NCBI GenBank assembly: GCA_031417555.1
Contig: JANOVV010000046.1
Coordinates: forward strand, 1-64,000
Direction of reading: 5' to 3'
DNA length: 64,000 nucleotides
Source of the DNA: JADKIH01 sp031417555
GTDB taxonomy: Bacteria; Bacteroidota; Bacteroidia; AKYH767-A; 2013-40CM-41-45
The position numbers were made by a program, and so were the translations under genes. Positions 9,070 through 17,403 of this stretch are shown one piece after another. The notes beneath the pieces were generated by a model. It worked only from the letters and a program-made list of their open reading frames with translations, searched no databases and was not told the DNA's origin. How positions within the stretch are numbered: the stretch's first letter is position 1; each line of letters begins with the position of its first letter.

Positions 9070-9108
9070 AAAGTGGAAATTTGGGTAACCGGATTTCCAC
9101 TTTTTTTA
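9070..9108 (+). terminator. Intrinsic terminator after the BI-1-like gene
   Basis: An 11-bp perfect stem (9070-9080 with 9093-9103) is followed by a run of T residues to 9107. It lies 21 bp after the stop codon and ends the upstream gene. Confidence 0.85.
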
Positions 9109-9205
9109 TTGTGTTTGCTTAGTATAGAATTTAAACACTTTCCTTCATTTATGAAAAAACAATTTTCATTTACCGATTTCTGTTCGTAAACTTGCTTTCA
9201 AAGGA

Positions 9206-10099
9206 ATGACAATGAAAACATCGTATTTATTTCCAGGTCAGGGATCTCAATTCCCCGGAATGGGAAAAGACCTTTATGAAAATTATCCTGAGGCAAAAGC
9301 TTTGTTTGAAAAAGCCAACGACATATTAGGCTTTAAAATAACTGAACTTATGTTTGCCGGTTCGGAGGAAGATCTGAAACAAACAAAAGTCACTCAACCC
9401 TCCATTTTTCTTCATTCAGTTATTCTTGCTCATACGATGGGTGAAAGTTTTAAACCGGATATGGTTGCCGGGCATTCACTTGGGGAGTTTTCGGCACTTG
9501 TTGCAAATAAGACGTTAACTTTTGAAGATGCTTTGATGCTCGTTAAAATCAGAGCATTTGCTATGCAAAAAGCCTGTGAAGCTATTCCTTCCACAATGGC
9601 AGCAATACTAAATCTCGACGATGCTATCGTTGAAAATATTTGTGCAGAAATTAGCGCCTCCGGTGAAATTGTAGTTGCAGCAAATTATAATTGTCCGGGC
9701 CAACTCGTTATTTCAGGTTCCATCAAAGGAGTCAATGATGCCTGTGAGAGAATGAAAGCGGCAGGAGCTAAGCGTGCTTTGATACTTCCTGTCGGTGGAG
9801 CATTCCATTCTCCATTGATGAAACCGGCTCGTGAAGAATTAGCAGGAGCAATTGCAGCGACTCATTTTTCAACACCTGTTTGCCCGGTTTATCAGAATGT
9901 GAATGCCCGTCCGGTCATGGATCCTCAAATGATCAAAGACAATCTTGTTGCACAATTAACGTCACCGGTTCGTTGGACACAGACCATACAAAATATGATT
10001 AGCGATGGGGCAACAAATTTTATAGAAGTCGGCCCGGGAAAAGTTTTGCAAGGGTTGGTAAAGAAGATAAATAAGGATATGGAAGCGATGTCTGCATAA
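9206..10099 (+). CDS. fabD: Malonyl CoA-acyl carrier protein transacylase
   Basis: FabD transfers malonyl groups from CoA to acyl carrier protein to supply fatty acid elongation. The protein has 297 aa, the family length. It begins with the FPGQGSQFPGMG loop (9-20), has the nucleophile Ser91 in GHSLGEFSAL and the catalytic His201 in GGAFHSPLM. GPGKVLQGLVKKI closes the fold. Two in-frame ATGs lie at 9206 and 9212; AAGGA sits just before the first and at better spacing for the second, so the start may be 9212. No other fab gene adjoins it. Confidence 0.95.
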   Translation: MTMKTSYLFPGQGSQFPGMGKDLYENYPEAKALFEKANDILGFKITELMFAGSEEDLKQTKVTQPSIFLHSVILAHTMGESFKPDMVAGHSLGEFSALVANKTLTFEDALMLVKIRAFAMQKACEAIPSTMAAILNLDDAIVENICAEISASGEIVVAANYNCPGQLVISGSIKGVNDACERMKAAGAKRALILPVGGAFHSPLMKPAREELAGAIAATHFSTPVCPVYQNVNARPVMDPQMIKDNLVAQLTSPVRWTQTIQNMISDGATNFIEVGPGKVLQGLVKKINKDMEAMSA

Positions 10100-10260
10100 C
10101 AAGAAAGTCTGAACCTTGAAAAAAAGGATTAAAGTATTTCCTGATTAGTAGCAATTCTCTTTCAAGTGTTCGTTAAACATTGAATTTGTAATGTTATTGG
10201 TTGGGAAAAAATCAGAATTACTGGTAATCTATTACGATATTTAACCCTTACAATTTAAAC

Positions 10261-11790
10261 GTGCCAATCCTCAACTCCATATTTAGCTGGTTAATGAAAA
10301 AGCGGATCCATCAGATCGAACTTTTCATAAAATACCCGATGGAAGTACAACAGGATTGGTTTTTCCGGCTGATAGAATCTGCCAAAAATACTGAATGGGG
10401 AATTCGATATGATTTTAAATCAATTCGGTCGATCGAGGAATTCAAATTAAGGGTGCCTATTCAGAATTATGAATCGTTGAAACCGGACATTGAGAGGCTT
10501 ATGAACGGTGAGCAAAACATCTTATGGCCATCAGATATTAAGTGGTTTGCAAAATCTTCAGGAACAACAGCGGGGAAGAGTAAATTCATTCCTGTCAGCA
10601 CGGAGGCAATGGAAGAGTGTCACTTCAAAGGAGGAAAAGATCTGATTTCTATTTACTGCAATAACAATCCGGAGACTAAAATATTTTCAGGTAAAAGTCT
10701 GACTTTGGGAGGCAGTCATCATTTGAATATCAATAATAATGAATCAATTTATGGAGATATATCGGCAATCTTAATGCAGAATCTTCCATTTTGGGCTCAG
10801 ATGATTCGTACACCGGAATTATCAATTGCATTGATGGAGAATTGGGAGGAAAAAATTGAAATAATGGCATCTACAACACTCCTTGAAAATGTGACAACCA
10901 TCAGTGGAGTACCAACGTGGACGCTTGTTTTGGCGAAACGAATTTTAGAAATGACAGGCAAAGAAAACTTGCTGGAAGTTTGGCCAAATCTCGAACTGTT
11001 TATTCATGGAGCAGTCAGTTTTGTTCCTTATAAATTACAATTCAATAAACTTATTCCTTCTTCGTCATTTAATTATATTGAAACATATAATGCTTCAGAA
11101 GGATTTTTTGGAATTCAGGATAGATTGAATTCAAGTGAAATGTTATTAATGCTTGATTACGGAGTCTTTTATGAATTCATGCCATTGGAAGAATATGGTA
11201 AAAAGGAACCGCAGACAATTACACTGGATTCGGTAGAGTTGAATAAAAATTATGCACTTGTTATATCAACAAATGCAGGACTTTGGCGTTATGTAATTGG
11301 AGATACAATTAAATTCACATCCAGAAATCCTTATCGGATAAAAATAAGCGGAAGAACAAAACTTTTTGTAAATGCTTTTGGAGAAGAGATTATCATTGAA
11401 AATGCAGATCAGGCAATATGTATAGCTTGTGAAAAAACAGGAGCTTTGGTCAAAGATTATACGATGGCGCCAATTTATTTTTCAGACAATCAAAACGGAG
11501 CTCATGAATGGCTGATAGAATTTGAAAAACCTCCGTCAGACCACGGATACTTTAACGATGTACTCGATACAGCATTGAAATCGCTTAATTCAGATTATGA
11601 GGCCAAGAGATTTAAGGATATTGCTTTACGACCGCCAATTATTAAAGCACTGCCGGAAGGAACTTTTTATCTATGGTTGAAAAACAAACAGAAACTTGGC
11701 GGGCAACATAAAATTCCACGCTTAAGCAATGACAGGCAAGTGGTTGATGAGATTAATGAGATGGTAGGGTTTAAGGAAACAATTAAATGA
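10261..11790 (+). CDS. GH3-like acyl-adenylating enzyme
   Basis: This 509-aa protein belongs to the GH3 family (named for plant auxin-responsive proteins) of acyl-acid amido synthetases in the ANL adenylating superfamily. It has the ATP-phosphate loop FAKSSGTTAGKSKFIPVS (about 96-113), the adenine/acyl motif YNASEGFFGIQD (mid-protein) and the hinge region SGRTKLFVNAFGEE. Plant members join amino acids to acyl hormones; bacterial substrates are mostly unknown. The start is a GTG at 10261, which gives the conserved N terminus MPILNSIFSWLMKKRIHQIE. The stop overlaps the next gene by 4 bp. Confidence 0.85.
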   Translation: MPILNSIFSWLMKKRIHQIELFIKYPMEVQQDWFFRLIESAKNTEWGIRYDFKSIRSIEEFKLRVPIQNYESLKPDIERLMNGEQNILWPSDIKWFAKSSGTTAGKSKFIPVSTEAMEECHFKGGKDLISIYCNNNPETKIFSGKSLTLGGSHHLNINNNESIYGDISAILMQNLPFWAQMIRTPELSIALMENWEEKIEIMASTTLLENVTTISGVPTWTLVLAKRILEMTGKENLLEVWPNLELFIHGAVSFVPYKLQFNKLIPSSSFNYIETYNASEGFFGIQDRLNSSEMLLMLDYGVFYEFMPLEEYGKKEPQTITLDSVELNKNYALVISTNAGLWRYVIGDTIKFTSRNPYRIKISGRTKLFVNAFGEEIIIENADQAICIACEKTGALVKDYTMAPIYFSDNQNGAHEWLIEFEKPPSDHGYFNDVLDTALKSLNSDYEAKRFKDIALRPPIIKALPEGTFYLWLKNKQKLGGQHKIPRLSNDRQVVDEINEMVGFKETIK

Positions 11791-12599
11791 AAAAAGGGCG
11801 AAAATATTTTCAACGGACAATTGTTCTGTTTTTATTTTTATTCATTTTTTGTTCGGCAATAAAAGATGAATATACGTTGATAAATACTATTCCTTTTTCT
11901 GAAGCAACTTTTTTAACTACCGATAAACTTGGCAATGCATATGTGATAATAGAAAATCAATTACTGCAATTTGATCAGAAGGGAAAACCAAAAGCAAATT
12001 ACAGTGAAAATAATCTTGGTGCACTTCGTTTTGTAGATGCTGGCAATCCAATGAAGGTATTGTTATTTTATCCTGATTTTGCGAAGTTGATACTGCTGGA
12101 TTCTAAATTATCTCCGCAATCAACTATTAATTTGAGAGAGTTGAAAATTAATCAGCCATTATCAGCATGTAATTCTAAGGAGAATGGTTATTGGGTTTAT
12201 GATCGAGAAGATGATCAGCTTAAAAAACTGGATCAAAACCTGCAAATCATTCAAAAGAGCGGAAATCTGACTCAGGAAATAGGATATCAGATTCAACCGG
12301 GAATGATGGTGGAGGATAATGGGTTTGTATATATTAACAATCCTTCCAGCGGTATTCTTGTTTTTGATCGTTTCGGTGCTTATTATAAAACTATTCCTTT
12401 TAAGAATCTTGTAAATTTTCAGGTTATAGAAAAAGACATTTTGTTCATAAATAATAATAAATTATTCCGGTTCGATTCCGGTTCACTGTCAGAAACAGAG
12501 GTTCTTCTCCCTCAACACGATTTAATCCGAACTGCACGCATTGAACAACATCAACTTTATTTATTAACAAGTGACACTCTGAAATTTTATTATTTTTAG
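11787..12599 (+). CDS. Exported protein of unknown function, partner of the GH3-like gene
   Basis: I do not recognise a named family. The 270-aa protein has a basic N terminus and a hydrophobic export segment (about 11-24). The mature part has repeated short beta-strand patterns, such as LTTDKLGNAYVIIENQLLQFDQKGK and MMVEDNGFVYINNPSSGILVFDRFG, spaced 40-50 residues apart. That spacing suggests a small beta-propeller. Cys22 follows FIF, which is not a proper lipobox. The ATG overlaps the GH3-like stop (ATGA), so the two are probably translated together. The functional link between an adenylating enzyme and an exported propeller is unexplained. Confidence 0.7.
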   Translation: MKKGRKYFQRTIVLFLFLFIFCSAIKDEYTLINTIPFSEATFLTTDKLGNAYVIIENQLLQFDQKGKPKANYSENNLGALRFVDAGNPMKVLLFYPDFAKLILLDSKLSPQSTINLRELKINQPLSACNSKENGYWVYDREDDQLKKLDQNLQIIQKSGNLTQEIGYQIQPGMMVEDNGFVYINNPSSGILVFDRFGAYYKTIPFKNLVNFQVIEKDILFINNNKLFRFDSGSLSETEVLLPQHDLIRTARIEQHQLYLLTSDTLKFYYF

Positions 12600-12640
12600 T
12601 TTAGCAAACCATTTCACCAAAAACTAAATCATTGAACACC

Positions 12641-13396
12641 ATGGCTCCAAAAATTGTTTCCGTTCAGAAATCAAATTCTAAAAAAAGCGATAAGGTTAAT
12701 CCAGCAAAGTCGCTTCAAATGAAAACAACACCTGAAAAAGCAGGTGAAAAATATTCACCTACTAAAAAACAACTTGCTCCTTTACATATTGCTATAGCAG
12801 GAAATATTGGTGCAGGTAAAACGACATTAACTGGCTTGCTTGCCAAAAACATGAAATGGGAAGCTCATTATGAAGACGTTGATGATAATCCATATCTCAA
12901 TGATTTCTATGAAGAGATGCAACGTTGGTCTTTTAACTTGCAGATCTATTTTCTCAACTCCCGTTTTGAGCAGATTACTCGTATTCGTCAAAGTGGTAAA
13001 ACGATTATTCAGGACAGAACCATTTATGAAGACGCACACATTTTTGCTCCGAATCTTCATGCTATGGGATTAATGACGACGCGTGATTTCAATAATTATC
13101 TTTCTCTTTTTAATCTCATGAGCCGTTTTGTTTCTCCTCCGGATCTTCTTATTTATCTGAGAGCAAGTGTTCCTACTCTAGTAAATCAAATTGCACGCAG
13201 AGGAAGAGACTACGAAAATTCAATTCGTATTGATTACTTAAAGCGTCTCAATGAGCGTTATGAAGCGTGGATTTCTACCTATGAACAAGGAAAATTGCTG
13301 ATCATTGATATTGATGATCTCAACTTTGCTGATAATCCGGAAGATATGGGTAAGATTATCAATAAGATTAATGCTGAGATTAATGGACTTTTTTAA
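12641..13396 (+). CDS. Deoxynucleoside kinase
   Basis: This cytoplasmic salvage enzyme phosphorylates deoxynucleosides with ATP. From the ATG at 12641 the protein has 251 aa. The P-loop GNIGAGKTT is at about 54-62, the ERS-like motif is QDRTIYED, and the lid is ARRGRDYENSI. The base specificity (dA/dG or broader) cannot be read. The first 45 or so residues are rich in Lys, Ser and Pro and precede the kinase domain, an unusual extension for the family. An in-frame TTG at 12632 adds three residues and is less likely. A strong terminator follows. Confidence 0.88.
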   Translation: MAPKIVSVQKSNSKKSDKVNPAKSLQMKTTPEKAGEKYSPTKKQLAPLHIAIAGNIGAGKTTLTGLLAKNMKWEAHYEDVDDNPYLNDFYEEMQRWSFNLQIYFLNSRFEQITRIRQSGKTIIQDRTIYEDAHIFAPNLHAMGLMTTRDFNNYLSLFNLMSRFVSPPDLLIYLRASVPTLVNQIARRGRDYENSIRIDYLKRLNERYEAWISTYEQGKLLIIDIDDLNFADNPEDMGKIINKINAEINGLF

Positions 13397-13418
13397 AAAA
13401 ATAAAAATTTAAATTTGG

Positions 13419-13454
13419 AACAGGCCTCAACTTTTGTTGAGGCCTGTTTTTTTG
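13419..13454 (+). terminator. Intrinsic terminator after the deoxynucleoside kinase gene
   Basis: A perfect 13-bp stem (13419-13431 with 13436-13448) with a 4-nt loop is followed by a run of T residues. It is the strongest hairpin terminator in the window. Confidence 0.92.
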
Positions 13455-13470
13455 CTTAAAGTATTTCAAA

Positions 13471-13864
13471 CTCCCGCTGGGCGAAGTCTTAAGCGCTCTT
13501 TCCAAATTTTATTCAAAGACGTATGACAACTTTAAGCGCGTGACTTCGTCCACGATGCGGCTTTGGAAATTGAAAAATTTATTTACTAGAAACTCACAAG
13601 TTCCGCCAGCTGGCGGATGACAATGTGTATTTTGATTAAGAGTGCAGTCCACTTGCCGCCAAACAAAAGTTGTTACAAGAAACTAATTTTAATTGGCGGC
13701 AAGTGGACTGCACATGAATACATGACATGGATGTCAACTTTAAAGGAACATATGAGATTTATAAGCCTCGCATGCCGCATCTTGGACGAAGTCACGCGCT
13801 CGAGGGGGGGTTACGATTTTGAATAATTTGCGAGGCGAGCGCTTAAGACTTCGCCCAGCGGGAG
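13471..13864. repeat. Nested palindromic element, copy A (394 bp, MITE-like)
   Basis: The ends are perfect 28-bp inverted repeats (13471-13498 and 13837-13864). Inside lies a second arm pair (13536-13561 with 13774-13799, one mismatch) with exactly the same centre, 13667.5. A third, perfect 21-bp pair (13642-13662 with 13693-13713) is centred 10 bp to the right. The 14-bp palindrome CCGCCAGCTGGCGG sits at 13603-13616. A near-identical copy starts at 15493 in the same orientation. No transposase gene and no clear target duplication are seen. An open frame at 13617-13826 lies within the palindrome and is not credible as a gene. Confidence 0.9.
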
Positions 13865-14000
13865 GCAATTCACTGTTCCATCTCAAACAATACTCTGATG
13901 TTTCAGGGTTTACACAAGATGACGGTAGGATTTGAATGTACTTAGACGGGGAAATAATTCCTAACTTTGACGAGATTAAAAAGTAAATAAAGACAACAGC
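13865..14000. other. Gap between element copy A and the cyclase gene
   Basis: No gene is seen. A TAACTTTG match to the TAnnTTTG -7 consensus lies at 13962-13969, 31 nt before the cyclase ATG, and is the likely promoter. Confidence 0.45.
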
Positions 14001-15341
14001 ATGGAAACAATGTTACTGGTAGGAATGATTATTCTTCTGCCGGTACTTTTTTTTACCGGTTATATTACCGGAAAAAGAGCTACAAATGATTCGGTAAAAA
14101 CGAAGAGAATTGAAGAATACCCGTTCTATCCGTTTATTACAAATGAACTTGGAATTGTGGAATTCAGCCAGCCGTTATTTAATGAAGCGGTGAGATACCT
14201 GATCAAAAACAAAAATCCTTTTGCGACAAAACAATTGATCATAATAGGCGAACAAAATATTGTTCGGGATATTCTTGCAACCGGTGATCTGAATAAATAT
14301 TTATTGATTTATAATAAATACGATGGACAAAAATTACTTTCGGAAAATGATCAGTTCATGGAAAATTACAAACGGATTGTAACGCTGTTCGGAAAGTCAT
14401 TCAAAGGAACAGGAATGGAAATTTTGCTTCATAATCTTGTAAATCCGACAAAGTCTGTCATTGCAATTGAAAACGGAGAAGTGACCGGAAGAAAAATAGA
14501 AAATGGCACCACTAATTTATTGCTCGACTTAAAAACCCGAAAGCAGCAGAACCAGGATAAACTCAATTATAAACTTCAGATTGGTTCACGATTGTTTAAG
14601 TGCACTACCATTCCGATTTTCAGAAGAGATTACGGTTTGGTTGGCGCCATTTGCATTAATGTGGATGCAAATTTTATTAAGAATGAAGTAATGAACAAAA
14701 AAGAAAAGCTCGAAGCATTCATTGAAAATATTGTGAAAACAGATTTTGAACTTAATGAAAATATTCTTTCAAAAGAAGAATTCAAAGCTGCAATAGCAGG
14801 AAAGAAACATTATGCGGATGATGTGTTACTTTCAACTCCGGCTTTCAACAGGAATAACCGGCTGATGGCAATTTTGTTTTCTGATATCGTGAATTATTCA
14901 TCGCTCATGGGAAAAGATGAAAGGCATGCATTAAATATTCTGGATGAAAACAGGAAAAATCATCAGAGCGGCATGTTAAAATATAACGGAGCGATTCTTA
15001 AAGAAATCGGTGATGGAATATTAGCCAGCTTCAATTCGGTATCGGATGCAGTTCAATGCGGAATTAATATTCAGAAAAAAATTAAAGAGACTGGTAATTA
15101 CAAGTTAAGAATCGGTATACACCTTGGCGAAGTTTTCACGGCCAACAATGATGTATTCGGGGATGGAGTAAATATTGCTTCTAGGATACAGTCGGTAGCT
15201 TTACCTGGCACTGTTTCGATTTCGGAAGTAGTTTATAATAATATTAAAAATAAAATAGAAGAAGAAGTGGTATTTGCCGGAGAAAAACAATTAAAAAATA
15301 TTAACATTCCGGTTAAAATTTATCAGGTGAATATTATCTGA
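14001..15341 (+). CDS. Membrane-anchored class III nucleotidyl cyclase with YheO-like PAS domain
   Basis: This 446-aa protein has one N-terminal membrane segment (about 5-23). A PAS-like domain covers about 125-225, and its core HNLVNPTKSVIAIENGEVTG followed by RK resembles the YheO-like PAS family. A class III cyclase domain lies at about 287-446. Metal-binding residues are Asp295 (FSDIVNYS) and Asp338 (IGDG); Lys334 and the VNIASR motif with Asn391 and Arg395 fit base and transition-state roles, so it should be active. cAMP is the likelier product, but cGMP is not excluded. The gene lies between two direct copies of the palindromic element. Confidence 0.87.
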   Translation: METMLLVGMIILLPVLFFTGYITGKRATNDSVKTKRIEEYPFYPFITNELGIVEFSQPLFNEAVRYLIKNKNPFATKQLIIIGEQNIVRDILATGDLNKYLLIYNKYDGQKLLSENDQFMENYKRIVTLFGKSFKGTGMEILLHNLVNPTKSVIAIENGEVTGRKIENGTTNLLLDLKTRKQQNQDKLNYKLQIGSRLFKCTTIPIFRRDYGLVGAICINVDANFIKNEVMNKKEKLEAFIENIVKTDFELNENILSKEEFKAAIAGKKHYADDVLLSTPAFNRNNRLMAILFSDIVNYSSLMGKDERHALNILDENRKNHQSGMLKYNGAILKEIGDGILASFNSVSDAVQCGINIQKKIKETGNYKLRIGIHLGEVFTANNDVFGDGVNIASRIQSVALPGTVSISEVVYNNIKNKIEEEVVFAGEKQLKNINIPVKIYQVNII

Positions 15342-15492
15342 AATATCGATCATCCTCAGTTTTGTTTGAGTTTAGTAAATTGCATGCAGAAGCTAATTAA
15401 CTATGGCGCTTGTTTTATATGCACGAAAATAAAGATTGCCATACAAAAAAAACATTAAATAATTAAAAGTGCAGTGTCAGCACGATAATAAC
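15342..15492. other. Non-coding gap after the cyclase gene
   Basis: No gene, RNA or clear terminator is seen between the cyclase stop and element copy B. The DNA from 15887 to 15987, after the element, is likewise without a recognisable feature. Confidence 0.5.
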
Positions 15493-15886
15493 CTCCCGCT
15501 GGGCGAAGTCTTAAGCGCTCTTTCCAAATTTTATTTAAAGACGTATGCCAACCATATGCGCGTGACTTCGTCCACGATGCGGCTTAGGAAATTGAAAAAT
15601 TTATTTACTAGAAACTCACAAGTTCCGCCAGCAGGCGGATGACAATGTGTATTTTGATTACGTGTGCAGTCCACTTGCCGCCAAACAAAAGTTGTTAGAA
15701 GAAACTAATTTTAATTGGCGGCAAGTGGACTGCACATGAATACATGACATGGATGTCAACCTTAAAGGAACTTATCAGTTTTATTAGCCTCGCATGCCGC
15801 ATCGTGGACGAAGTCATGCGCTCGAGGGGGGGCTTACGATTTTGAATAATTTGTGAGGCGAGTGTTTAAGACTTCGACCAGCGGGA
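15493..15886. repeat. Nested palindromic element, copy B (394 bp)
   Basis: This copy has the same orientation and layout as the one at 13471, with about 22 differences by hand count, including one extra base after the G run. The left terminal repeat (15493-15520) is identical to copy A. The right one (from about 15860) has several substitutions, so the outer palindrome is decaying. The inner 21-bp arms (15664-15684 with 15715-15735) remain perfect. The 14-bp palindrome is changed to CCGCCAGCAGGCGG (15625-15638). Confidence 0.9.
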
Positions 15887-15987
15887 TTTAAGAAATGTTT
15901 CAACATCAAGAATGGGAGTTCCAATCTTGATTAAATGAATACTCTTTTGGTTTTTTTTAAACCAATTTTCTATGTAGTCATTGGGAT

Positions 15988-16479
15988 TCAATTCTTAAAT
16001 CCAATCTTTTTTCTTGGCGGATTAGAGGGTTTCATAAGTTTCCGGATTGCTTGAAACAACACTTGTATTTCCTTGTCATGTTTGTCAAATTTATTTTCGA
16101 GTAATTCAAACTTTGCAGCAAGTTCCTTATGCGTTGAAATTATTTCACGGAGTTTTACAAACGCTCTTACAACCTGAATGCTTGCCTGAACAGCCACAGA
16201 ACTATTAAGCATGCTGGCTAACATTACTGCTCCGTGTTCGGTAAAAACGTATGGTAGATATTTTGCACCCCTGTGTTTTCTGGAACTCATCACAATTTGT
16301 GATGAGTTAATATCGGTATTTGTTGAATTCCTCACAAATTGTGATCTTAAAGTTTCAAACTCTCTTTCATTAAGTTGAAACATGAAATCCTCCGGAAACC
16401 TTTCAATGTTTCTCTTAACCGCCTGATTTAATACCCGGGTTTCTACCCTGTATATTTCTGCAAGGTCAGAATCAGTCAT
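15988..16479 (-). CDS. ORF6N-domain protein, probably 5'-frameshifted
   Basis: The 163-aa frame carries an ORF6N DNA-binding domain: DSDLAEIYRVETRVLNQAVKRN, ERFPEDFMFQL, and YVFTEHGAVMLASMLNS. A coiled coil (about 110-145) and a basic tail follow. The family normally begins about 15-20 residues earlier with IRGHKVM. Here those residues are present upstream in the same frame (KIENKIYFIRGHKVM) but have no start codon. The only nearby ATG, at 16539-16541, opens MKLTEIEK in another frame. One extra base in the T run at 16518-16522 would join them. Either translation starts at the internal ATG (16479) or the gene is broken. Confidence 0.75.
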   Translation of the reverse strand: MTDSDLAEIYRVETRVLNQAVKRNIERFPEDFMFQLNEREFETLRSQFVRNSTNTDINSSQIVMSSRKHRGAKYLPYVFTEHGAVMLASMLNSSVAVQASIQVVRAFVKLREIISTHKELAAKFELLENKFDKHDKEIQVLFQAIRKLMKPSNPPRKKIGFKN

Positions 16480-16960
16480 AACTTTATGTCCTCTGATGAA
16501 ATAAATTTTATTTTCAATTTTTCAATCTCAGTTAATTTCATTATTATTTTTGTTTTTAAGATGATAATCGTTTATGACTAAATCCTGATTTCATTTGGTT
16601 TACAGGTATTCTATCTAAAATATTATACTCTAATAATATTTATTATTGGAAAGGATTCACAGATCAACATGTCTCTTCGGAATATTTATATTCTCGTTTC
16701 AATACACACAAAAATCGAATAGGGAAACGAAAATGAAAACCAATAAAATGAGGTTTTTATTAAAGTCTCCGTAAAATAGTTAAATCCGTAAATCAGCTAA
16801 ATCAAAGTCCAAACTTCACTTTCGGCAACCCCTCAACAATCTCCACAGTCTAGTTGATTTATAGAGAATTATACAGGGTAATTAACCAAAAATGAATCGG
16901 TCACTTCTTGCTAGCGAGGAATATTAATTATTTTAATAATTAAATAATTTTTTATTTTCC
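16480..16960. other. 480-bp gap: frameshifted 5' end of the ORF6N gene, then no feature
   Basis: The first 60 bp hold the lost N terminus of the ORF6N gene. From about 16545 to 16960 I see AT-rich sequence without a supported gene, RNA or repeat. Confidence 0.5.
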
Positions 16961-17323
16961 CTAAAGCATTTGCATAAATAGCAAAAAGAAAAACAAACCA
17001 TCTCCAATTAAAATAGATGGGATTAGTCTGGCCGAATTTATTCTGAATACAATACTGGTGAATGCCAATTCGGCTAATACAGCAAAACTGAACATTATAA
17101 AAGGCAAATAATAAAAACCGGTAGAAGAGAAAACAATGCCCGACAAGCAGGCAATGGTATAAAAAGTTGCTGAACCGGAAATCCAAAGAAGGAAAATTTT
17201 TAAAACTGAATTCGTAACAGTATAACGGATAAGCAGGATTTTCACCAATAGTGCAAAGATCGTCAGATACCAAAAATCAAAAGTCAGCTTTATCAATAAG
17301 CTGGTAATTAAACCTTGTGGCAT
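16961..17323 (-). CDS. Small hypothetical membrane protein
   Basis: The frame encodes 120 aa, almost all hydrophobic, with about four membrane-spanning segments and a few charged residues between them (KLTFDFWY, RINSARL). I recognise no family. An overlapping frame at 16911-17273 has a less orderly composition and is probably a shadow. There is no clear ribosome-binding site. The call as a gene is tentative. Confidence 0.5.
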   Translation of the reverse strand: MPQGLITSLLIKLTFDFWYLTIFALLVKILLIRYTVTNSVLKIFLLWISGSATFYTIACLSGIVFSSTGFYYLPFIMFSFAVLAELAFTSIVFRINSARLIPSILIGDGLFFFLLFMQML

Positions 17324-17403
17324 CTGTCAGAAATTATCTTGTTTAGAGATTATCATGATGAAATAAAAAATTGAGTTGACCGGTTTTTATAAACATACAA
17401 TAA

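Noticed and set aside
13617..13826. Open frame inside palindromic element copy A
   Set aside because: It lies wholly inside the inverted-repeat structure, and copy B does not preserve a matching product; the open frame is a by-product of composition.
13471..15886. Composite transposon carrying the cyclase gene
   Set aside because: The flanking elements encode no transposase and no target duplication was found; kept only as a possibility in the findings.
16911..17273. Second hydrophobic frame overlapping the small membrane protein gene
   Set aside because: It overlaps most of the better frame at 16961-17323 and has an irregular Cys/Tyr/Phe-rich composition; both cannot be real.
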